A stretch of 64,000 nucleotides of DNA from UBA10646 sp046296295 (GTDB lineage: Bacteria > Bacteroidota > Bacteroidia > Chitinophagales > Chitinophagaceae). A program made the position numbers and the translations under genes. Location: positions 124,001 through 188,000 of the forward strand of contig JBKBLG010000001.1 of the NCBI GenBank assembly GCA_046296295.1, given 5' to 3'. This document shows positions 27,871 to 35,146 of the stretch, in pieces. Position 1 is the stretch's first letter. Every line of letters begins with the position of its first letter. The notes under the pieces are model-generated. The model was not told the origin of the DNA and did not search any database. It worked only from the letters and a program-made list of their open reading frames with translations.

Positions 27871-30800
27871 TTATTGTTGTGCAATTACCAACGACTTTGC
27901 AGGCGTACCTTCTAAACCTATGGCTTTGATGTAGTACATACCATCGGCGATAGCATTTTTCTCTTGCAAATTCATTTGGAATACATTCACACCAGGTATT
28001 ACTTCGAAAGCTTTTTGAAGAATTAGTTTGCCTTTCGCATCGGTAGCAATAACGGTTACTTTTTTCTGCTCTTTAGCAGCAAGTACCAAGCGTATATAGC
28101 CTCTGCTAGGGTTTGGACTCACTTCTAAACGTTCGAAGGCAACAGCAGCATTGGTTGGAAGTGGCTTATCAAGTACTACACCTGATCCAATAGCTACTTT
28201 CACTGGTTCGCTTGCTTGGTTGAATGCCATGCCAGGAATAACCACTTCATCAAGTGATAAGCCTGTTTGTGCTACACTACGCTTCTTGCGAAGTACAACA
28301 TCCATGATAACGGTACCATCGGTAAGTGTACGTGCAGTATTGGTTGCATCGGCCCAAACAAATCCAATCACACCTTGCATTGATTTCGTTGCATTATGAT
28401 CGATATTGATGTGTTTGTTCTCTATACCTACGAAATCAAATACTGTAGCATCGTAACTGATAGCAAACTGAGCACCTACCAATGAGGTAAAGTTTCGAAC
28501 CTTCAGTTTCAAGCGAACTGTTTCACCACGTTCAGCTACCACAGTATCGTAGTACAACTGCATCACTTTGTTGCTGTTGCTAGCACGGTTTTGCCCAGGT
28601 ACTGCTGCCCAATCGAAGTTCACATCGCCTAACTTAACGGCATAGAAACTAACGTTAGATTGGTTACCACTCACATTGGTTAAGCTTCTGCTACTGTTGT
28701 ATGGGAATGGATTGGTTGGGTTAGGAAACGTATACGTACTATCTACAAACGACCATAGCTTACCACCTGCAAACGTATCGTCAAATCCTAAGATCATTCT
28801 TTTTACCGCAAGGACATCAAGAATATTCACTGCATTATCACTATTAGCATCAGCCGCTATGATTCTGTAAGGTGAATTCAACAATGTTCTGTTTAGAATA
28901 TGTGCTTGCATTTGTAGTACATCGAGTACGTTGATACCATTGGTTTTATTGGCATCGTTGTTCTTATTACCTGTAATACTGTAGTTACGCTGTTGGAAGA
29001 TATTTGAACTATATCTGCCAGTAGCATCTGTAACAACACTATCTGTAAGACCACCACTAATTCTCACGGTGATACTTGGCACTGTTCCGTTCGTTGGGTG
29101 CTGGAATCGACCACTTAATATCACGTTAGAAATAATAGTAACAGGAATACTGTTAGATGTTGCTGTTGTTTGTGTAATACAAGTAGCATTACTTGTCATA
29201 ACACAACTTACAGTACTACCATTTGCCAAGCTGTTACTGCTAAATGTATTCGAGGTACTGTTTTGTACAGAATTACCATTCACTAAGAAATTGAATGTTG
29301 GTGCAGGACCACCATTGGTTGGTACTGCAGTGAAGGTAAAGGTTGTACCAGCGGGACCACTTGCACCGGCAGTGTTTAACTGCACGCTTGGTGCTACAGG
29401 GTTACTCACCGTAACCACTACTGAATCAGAAGTTGCTGTACAGTTATTACCTGTAATCACTACACGGTATACACCAGCTTGTGTTACACTTAAGTTTTGC
29501 GAATTACCACCAGAAGTAATATTCACGTTGTTTCTAGTCCACTGATAACTAGAAGCACTTGATGCTGTTAACATTACCGAACTATTAGAACAAATAGCGG
29601 TTGGGCCATTCGCTAAAATAGTTGGCGGCGTTAAAGGAGCACCTAATGCAATTACAGCACTGTTAGGCGATGTTAGCGTACAACCACTTGCAGGATTTGT
29701 GGCTACAACGGTATAAGTGCCACTGCTTGTTACATTGAAAGTACTATTGGTTGCACCAGGAATAGCTTCGCCGTTTCTGAACCATTGGTTATTGGTACCA
29801 ACCGATGATGTTAAGGTTTGGCTACTGCCTAAACAAATACCAATGTTGCCACTTGGTGAAACGTTGGGTTGTTGTGGCACGTTTGTATTAACATTCACCA
29901 CGATAGGATCGCCGAGTGTGATACATGTGGTATTGTTCAATCGCAAGCGATATGTACCCGCATTTGCTGCTGCCACATTATTAATGGTGTAGCTACTGCT
30001 AATAGCATTGGTAATAGGTTGATCGTTGAACAACCACTGCGCATTAGTAACAATGTTAGTGGCTCTAAAGGTTAACGGATTACCAGCACAAATTGTAGTA
30101 TCACCACCCAAAGGTGTTGTGTACACAGGCTTCGGCGGTAGGCTATAAACCATTAATGAAGTTGCATTATTAGCACCAACAATAGATTGGTTGGTAGAAA
30201 TCACACGGATACGATACCCGCTACCTTGCGGTAAATCTTCTGGCAGTACGGATGGTATCACACCACTCATACTAGTACTTCTCAAACTACCGATTACTCT
30301 AGGCGCTGCAAAACTGCCATTTGCATCACTAATCTGTGCGATGAAGAGGTTGTTGCTGTTAAAGCTAATGGTAGCAGGTAAGTTAAAGCCAACATTTAAT
30401 GCACCACCAGCACAGAAGTTATTACCGTTAACTATACTCTCTAAAACTGGAGCTGTTCCAGGAATGGTAAACTGCCAGCTATTGATTTTACTCCAGCTGC
30501 CATTTACATCTCTTGCTCTTGCAACTACAAAGTGAGTACCAGGCAATATACCTGTGAGGTTAACATTGAACGTTAAATCTGCAAAATTCTGACCCGGTGT
30601 TACAGGCACTTGAATACCATTACCATATCCTGGATCATAATCTAAATAGTACTCGATTTGACTAACATTAGGTGAGCTTGCAGTGGTTAGGTTAGCATAA
30701 GGCTTGATGAACATGAGATAGTTTGTCATGCTCCAACTACCATTTGCTGTTAATGCACGCATACCCAACAACTGCGGTCCGCTCGCTAATGCACTTACTG

Positions 30801-31512
30801 GAATATTTGCCGTAAGGTTTTCTAGATTCACCCCGGGTGTAACCGTTAGAGGTGTACCTCTACCAAAGCCAGGATCGGTATTTAAGAAATATTCTACCCT
30901 GTTAATATTAGGTGTTGTGGAAGGAGCCATGTTCGCATAAGGCTTGTAGAACAACCAAAAATTGGTTTTACTCCAAGCACCATTAGCACTCATAGCACGG
31001 GCACCAACAATGTGCGGACCAACCGCCAAGTTATTAGCGTTGATGTTAAAAGTAAGATCTACCAAATTAGTTCCGTTGGTAATGGGAACGTTAGTAGCAT
31101 TACCAAACCCAGGATCAGTATCTACGAAATACTCCACCTTCGTGATATTGGTTACACTTTGCGGTGCTAACTCGATATATGGTCTGAATAAATACCAATA
31201 ATGGCTAAAACTCCATACCCCTGCGGCAGTTCTTGCTCTGGTTGCTAAAATGTGTACCCCACGTGAAATGTTATTCACGTTAATGGTGATGGGTATATTT
31301 TGAAGATTCACACCTGGCGTAATGGTAACAGGCGTGCCCCTACCCTGACCAGGATCTTGATCGAGGTAGTATTCAACGTAAGTAATATTTGCTTGTGCCA
31401 TTACTTTCGATTGCTCTAAGCAACCAAAGCATGCAACAAGTAGCAGTGCCGCCTTTGCCATTGCAGACAAGCGTATACTACTCAACGCTTTATTGTTATG
31501 AAATAATTGCAT
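27871..31512 (-). CDS. Large surface protein: repeats, Ig-like, dockerin pair, cohesin-like, T9SS tail
   Basis: A 1213-residue secreted protein starting at the ATG at 31512; the frame before it opens with TTG. After the leader come four tandem units of about 85 residues, each with EYFxDxDPGxGxGTPVxVTPG and a Trp-rich end (GAWSKTNFWLF). About four Ig-like domains follow (CAGNPLTFRATN, CLGSSQTLTSS, CSNSSVMLTASS). Then comes a dockerin-like pair (NDANKTNGINVLDVLQMQ and DANSDNAVNILDVLAVKRMIL), a cohesin-like domain (VVAERGETVRLKLKVRNF) and a T9SS C-terminal domain. Repeats inside: 28800 (LAVK, in the dockerin), 30223, 30804 (NLTAN). Confidence 0.8.
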   Translation of the reverse strand: MQLFHNNKALSSIRLSAMAKAALLLVACFGCLEQSKVMAQANITYVEYYLDQDPGQGRGTPVTITPGVNLQNIPITINVNNISRGVHILATRARTAAGVWSFSHYWYLFRPYIELAPQSVTNITKVEYFVDTDPGFGNATNVPITNGTNLVDLTFNINANNLAVGPHIVGARAMSANGAWSKTNFWLFYKPYANMAPSTTPNINRVEYFLNTDPGFGRGTPLTVTPGVNLENLTANIPVSALASGPQLLGMRALTANGSWSMTNYLMFIKPYANLTTASSPNVSQIEYYLDYDPGYGNGIQVPVTPGQNFADLTFNVNLTGILPGTHFVVARARDVNGSWSKINSWQFTIPGTAPVLESIVNGNNFCAGGALNVGFNLPATISFNSNNLFIAQISDANGSFAAPRVIGSLRSTSMSGVIPSVLPEDLPQGSGYRIRVISTNQSIVGANNATSLMVYSLPPKPVYTTPLGGDTTICAGNPLTFRATNIVTNAQWLFNDQPITNAISSSYTINNVAAANAGTYRLRLNNTTCITLGDPIVVNVNTNVPQQPNVSPSGNIGICLGSSQTLTSSVGTNNQWFRNGEAIPGATNSTFNVTSSGTYTVVATNPASGCTLTSPNSAVIALGAPLTPPTILANGPTAICSNSSVMLTASSASSYQWTRNNVNITSGGNSQNLSVTQAGVYRVVITGNNCTATSDSVVVTVSNPVAPSVQLNTAGASGPAGTTFTFTAVPTNGGPAPTFNFLVNGNSVQNSTSNTFSSNSLANGSTVSCVMTSNATCITQTTATSNSIPVTIISNVILSGRFQHPTNGTVPSITVRISGGLTDSVVTDATGRYSSNIFQQRNYSITGNKNNDANKTNGINVLDVLQMQAHILNRTLLNSPYRIIAADANSDNAVNILDVLAVKRMILGFDDTFAGGKLWSFVDSTYTFPNPTNPFPYNSSRSLTNVSGNQSNVSFYAVKLGDVNFDWAAVPGQNRASNSNKVMQLYYDTVVAERGETVRLKLKVRNFTSLVGAQFAISYDATVFDFVGIENKHINIDHNATKSMQGVIGFVWADATNTARTLTDGTVIMDVVLRKKRSVAQTGLSLDEVVIPGMAFNQASEPVKVAIGSGVVLDKPLPTNAAVAFERLEVSPNPSRGYIRLVLAAKEQKKVTVIATDAKGKLILQKAFEVIPGVNVFQMNLQEKNAIADGMYYIKAIGLEGTPAKSLVIAQQ

Positions 31513-31583
31513 GATAATGTGTGTTAAACGGTATACAAAACGTACTAATGCCGAAAGCTTTACCAATCGCTCAATTGAACGAT

Positions 31584-32783
31584 TTAGTTATTGCTTCGTA
31601 CACTGTAAGTGATGGTATACGTACTACCCGTTGCTGTTGTACTTGCAGCATTGAGACGATAGAAAGCAGGAATGTTAGGAATACCAGAAGATTTATAAGG
31701 ATTGGTACCACCATAAATGCCACAATCTGTTGTAGTAGTTGTACCCGGAATGATACCGTAGTTACGAGCAGGACTGTTGGCTACCAATTGATAAGCAGCA
31801 TCTGGACTGTAAATCGTTTGGCCAGCAGAATTATTGTTAGGTATACCAACAAAATAAACGTTACTTGATGTATTAGCATTAAATACATTACCACTGCTAC
31901 CAGGGTTACTGGCTACAGGCGTAGCACCACCAGACTGAGCTGTAATGTTATTGACAAAAACACAATTACTCGCACCTGTTAACCATCCTCCTCCTGAAGT
32001 AAATACAACTCCTAAATCGATGCAATTTTGAATAACAAAAACTGAATTATTGAAATTTAGTGATCTATTAGTACTTGGTACGCCTTGGCCACCTGAAGAC
32101 CAAACACAATTCAAAATTTGACCGCTATTTACACCTACCGGGGTTTGTGCAGTAGAAGCTGAATAACTAATACCAATGCCTACACTATTCTCGATACGCA
32201 GGTTAGAGATAGAACGATTACCACTAAAACCAACTGCATACCCACCTTGGCTTACCTGAGCCATGTAACATTGGGAAATGATCCAATTGTTACAAACACC
32301 TGAATTGTTGAAGTTAACATTCACATCTCTACAACGATAGATGGCAATGTCGTTTAGTGAATCTAAGATATCAGCTGTTGTCACGTTTAAGTTATCAATA
32401 CCTGCGAAAATAGTTCCGGCACTACCTCTACCTACGGTTACGTTTGTTGACGCAATAGCACCTGGCAGGGCTTGCAAAGCATTGTTGATGATGGCTTGAG
32501 AAGGCAAATTGTAACTATTCACAAAAAAACCTGGCCCTACAATGTAGAGGCGCTTTGTGATGTTACCACTGTAGGTAGCACCACTACTTTGCGTAGATGG
32601 ATATAGCTGAATGGTATCTCCTACAACAGCTGCATCATGGGCTGCTTGCAAGGTAGCATAATCAATTCCATTTACAGGAGATACAGCTCCTGTAAAACCT
32701 ACCCTGCGTATGGTAGCATTTGCCGTAAGGCTTAATAATAAAGTACCAATAATGGCTAGACTTAGTAAAGTATGCTTTTGCAT
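31584..32783 (-). CDS. Secreted parallel beta-helix protein (paralogue 2)
   Basis: A 399-residue secreted protein with a signal peptide ending LSLTANA, where repeat copy 32717-32731 encodes the cleavage region. The body starts TIRRVGFTGAVSPVNG, continues LQAAHDAAVVGDTIQLYP, then a series of short Asn-rich rungs (INNALQ, VNFNNSG, LNFNNSVFVIQNC) typical of right-handed beta-helices. The end YTITYSVRSNN has no T9SS tail. It is a clear tandem paralogue of the next upstream gene, sharing the same segment order. Function is probably adhesion or glycan binding; no catalytic motif is recognised. Confidence 0.75.
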   Translation of the reverse strand: MQKHTLLSLAIIGTLLLSLTANATIRRVGFTGAVSPVNGIDYATLQAAHDAAVVGDTIQLYPSTQSSGATYSGNITKRLYIVGPGFFVNSYNLPSQAIINNALQALPGAIASTNVTVGRGSAGTIFAGIDNLNVTTADILDSLNDIAIYRCRDVNVNFNNSGVCNNWIISQCYMAQVSQGGYAVGFSGNRSISNLRIENSVGIGISYSASTAQTPVGVNSGQILNCVWSSGGQGVPSTNRSLNFNNSVFVIQNCIDLGVVFTSGGGWLTGASNCVFVNNITAQSGGATPVASNPGSSGNVFNANTSSNVYFVGIPNNNSAGQTIYSPDAAYQLVANSPARNYGIIPGTTTTTDCGIYGGTNPYKSSGIPNIPAFYRLNAASTTATGSTYTITYSVRSNN

Positions 32784-32824
32784 AGTAGTATAATTGAAAA
32801 AGTTTTGAATATAGTTGATGGTGT

Positions 32825-33973
32825 TTAGTTGTTGTTACGAACACTAAAGGTTACGGTATAGCTACTACCAACAGTTACGGCACTAGCAGCACCTAGTTGA
32901 TAGAATATGGGAATAGATGGAATACCTGAAAGTATATAAGGTGTAGTTCCGCCATACATACCCATATCTACCGCAGTAGTATTATCTATAATACTTAATC
33001 CTGCATTTGCAGCGGGGTTGGTACCCGTTTTTAATTGGAATCTTCCATCTAAACTGCTGTTGTTCACGCCATTGGTAGTACCCATTGTTGGGTAATTCAC
33101 GAAAATGTTATTAAGCACTTGACCGAAAATATTACCTGCGTTAGGCGCTGTATTATTAATACCATTTGATGCAGTAGCAGCTGTTGTAATGTTGCGAATG
33201 AAACGTGTGTTTGTTAGGCCAGATAAGCTATTCGTTGGAATTTCGAAAATGCAATTTTGTACTAAAAAAGCAGCATTGTTAAGTGTAAGCGTAGTACCTG
33301 AAATCAATACGCAATTATAAATTCTATTACCTACATACGTACCCGATGGTGATGTATTGAGGTTAATAGGACCATTAATCAAACAATTGTAAATATCTAA
33401 ACTATCTACCGTTCTATCGCTAGTGAACCCTGCACTTGGTCCCGTTTGTGCAATGCTTAAACCGTAACACTGTGAAATCGTCCACTTGTTCAAAATGCCT
33501 GAATTATCCCAGTTTACAACAACATTTCTACATCTTGTAATGGTAATATTGTTCAGTGCTTCTTGCCTGTTAACCACATTTACCGTAAGGTTATTCAATC
33601 CCATTAAAATAGTACCAGCGCTACCCAAATTCATGGTGAGGGATACACTTTGAATGTTACCCGCTAAGTTTTGCAAATTAGGATTGGTAATTTCAGCACC
33701 AGAAGTTTGGAAAACGTTATAGAAATAACCAGGCCCCAACACTACCAATCGTTTCGTGATAGTTCCACTGTACGATACTGTACCCGAAGTGGTTGGATAC
33801 AACTGTATGGTATCGCCGTTCACAGAAGCATCGTGTGCCGCCTGAAAGGTGGTGAAATCGAAACCATCAATTCGTTCTACAGTGGCTATAAAGCCTACAC
33901 GTCGAATGGTTGCTTGCGCAGTTGTACCACCTATTGCAACGAGCAGCAACAGCAGCAGCAGTTTTTTTGTCAT
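32825..33973 (-). CDS. Secreted parallel beta-helix protein (paralogue 1)
   Basis: A 382-residue secreted protein and first gene of the operon. After the signal peptide (AIGGTTAQA) it has TIRRVGFIATVERIDG, FQAAHDASVNGDTIQLYP, TKRLVVLGPGYFYN and a run of Asn-rich beta-helix rungs (ITRCRNVVVNWDNSG, LDIYNCLINGP). It ends in YTVTFSVRNNN, nearly the same as its neighbour. Together they look like a tandem duplication followed by divergence. Repeat copy 33577-33591 encodes NLTVNV within a rung. The upstream 298 bases hold a repeat copy and a palindrome. Confidence 0.75.
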   Translation of the reverse strand: MTKKLLLLLLLVAIGGTTAQATIRRVGFIATVERIDGFDFTTFQAAHDASVNGDTIQLYPTTSGTVSYSGTITKRLVVLGPGYFYNVFQTSGAEITNPNLQNLAGNIQSVSLTMNLGSAGTILMGLNNLTVNVVNRQEALNNITITRCRNVVVNWDNSGILNKWTISQCYGLSIAQTGPSAGFTSDRTVDSLDIYNCLINGPINLNTSPSGTYVGNRIYNCVLISGTTLTLNNAAFLVQNCIFEIPTNSLSGLTNTRFIRNITTAATASNGINNTAPNAGNIFGQVLNNIFVNYPTMGTTNGVNNSSLDGRFQLKTGTNPAANAGLSIIDNTTAVDMGMYGGTTPYILSGIPSIPIFYQLGAASAVTVGSSYTVTFSVRNNN

Positions 33974-34028
33974 GATAAATAGTTTTCAGTAATAGAGGCT
34001 TGCGTAGGTTTCTAACATGCAGTTGCAT

Positions 34029-34043
34029 ACCTTGCGGTAAATG
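34029..34043 (+). repeat. Dispersed repeat copy, intergenic
   Basis: ACCTTGCGGTAAATG in the divergent region between the surface operon and the AraC gene, one of the few copies near gene starts. Confidence 0.9.
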
Positions 34044-34107
34044 TCAGAACGGCACAACAGGAACCCACTTTTCGCTAATCAAAAGTAGATGGTGCAACAC
34101 GCGTAGC

Positions 34108-34129
34108 AAATACCCATAAATGGGTATTT
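34108..34129. promoter_or_regulatory. Palindrome in divergent promoter region
   Basis: AAATACCCA / TGGGTATTT (34108-34116 with 34121-34129) around TAAA. It lies between the surface-protein operon and the AraC-family gene. It could be an operator or a short terminator; no function can be assigned from sequence. Confidence 0.4.
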
Positions 34130-34271
34130 TTAATTCAGCAGATACACTTACATTAAGCGTGTACTTACATCGTGTAATGTTGCTTTTACAAAGTGCTACA
34201 TCTTATCCTGCAAAGCAACCAATAGCATAAAACATTGGTGCAGCTTAGCCATAATAAGCTAGTTTCAATGT

Positions 34272-35105
34272 ATGATGCCAATACAACATAAAGAGTTTAT
34301 AGACGCAGTTCATTTTGAACAGTTTTACGAACGCTACTATGTAACTGGTAGGCTAAGTAATTACATTGATTACATCTGGACGACGCGTTTCGAAACCTTA
34401 TGGCAAGATCATCCGCATGGTTTTACAGATAAACTCTATCCTAATATTGGCTACACGTATCTTATTAACTTAGGTACGCCCTATACCATGTTTATTCAGA
34501 ACCAACCTTTTCCTATGAAAGCAGATGGCTTTTTGCCTCGCTTTCATACCATTGCTTGTAAGCACAGTATAGGCAATCAATTATTGGGTATCAAGTTTAA
34601 AGTGTCTCCTATTTTATTAGATAAGAAAGTTGATTTTTCTGAGTACAAACATGCTATGTTTTCATTGAGTTATCTGATGCCTGCCAATGTTGTTCAAGCC
34701 ATAAAAATGGCTACTAATTTCACAACAACTGTGCATATCATTGAAAGCTATTTCAACAGCTTGATTCATCAGGCTGATAACAATATTGTAACTGCAGTTA
34801 CACAAACTATACAATACTTTGAAAGCAACGTACATGCAACAATACCAATTCAAACTATTGCCAATAACTTGGCAATAACTACTAAAACATTGCAACGTTA
34901 TTTTTTGATTGCGGTAGGCATACCACCCAAACAGGTATATAATACCATTCGTATACGTAAGGCATTACAAAACTACCTTACGGTAAATGATGCATTCCAA
35001 CCAGCAGCATTTGGCTATTACGATTACAGCCATTTTTACAAACATGCTTGTGCCTTTTTGCAAGAAGATGCTAGCTGTATTTTCAGTAAAAGAAAAGCGA
35101 AATAG
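34272..35105 (+). CDS. AraC-family transcriptional regulator
   Basis: A 277-residue regulator with an N-terminal sensing domain (about 1-160; YERYYVTGRLSNYIDYIW and LYPNIGYTYLINLG) and a C-terminal AraC helix-turn-helix pair. The first helix-turn-helix is IQTIANNLAITTKTLQRYF; the second is AFQPAAFGYYDYSHFYKHACAF. It is divergent from the surface-protein operon and could regulate it (inference). Repeat copy 34975-34989 encodes NYLTVND in the inter-helix linker. An uncharged, short second half suggests a divergent DNA-binding specificity. Confidence 0.82.
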   Translation: MMPIQHKEFIDAVHFEQFYERYYVTGRLSNYIDYIWTTRFETLWQDHPHGFTDKLYPNIGYTYLINLGTPYTMFIQNQPFPMKADGFLPRFHTIACKHSIGNQLLGIKFKVSPILLDKKVDFSEYKHAMFSLSYLMPANVVQAIKMATNFTTTVHIIESYFNSLIHQADNNIVTAVTQTIQYFESNVHATIPIQTIANNLAITTKTLQRYFLIAVGIPPKQVYNTIRIRKALQNYLTVNDAFQPAAFGYYDYSHFYKHACAFLQEDASCIFSKRKAK

Positions 35106-35125
35106 TTCTTGTACTATTTCGCTTT
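35094..35125. terminator. Bidirectional terminator overlapping the AraC stop
   Basis: A 13-bp stem AAAGCGAAATAGT / ACTATTTCGCTTT with a six-base loop. It includes the AraC stop codon and faces the convergent receptor gene. Confidence 0.82.
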
Positions 35126-35146
35126 GAAATATGCATGCTATTGGTG

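Noticed and set aside
27871..31566. Numerous antisense open frames across the surface-protein operon
   Set aside because: They are shadows of repetitive Thr/Asn/Val-rich genes on the other strand, with no start context or known domain.
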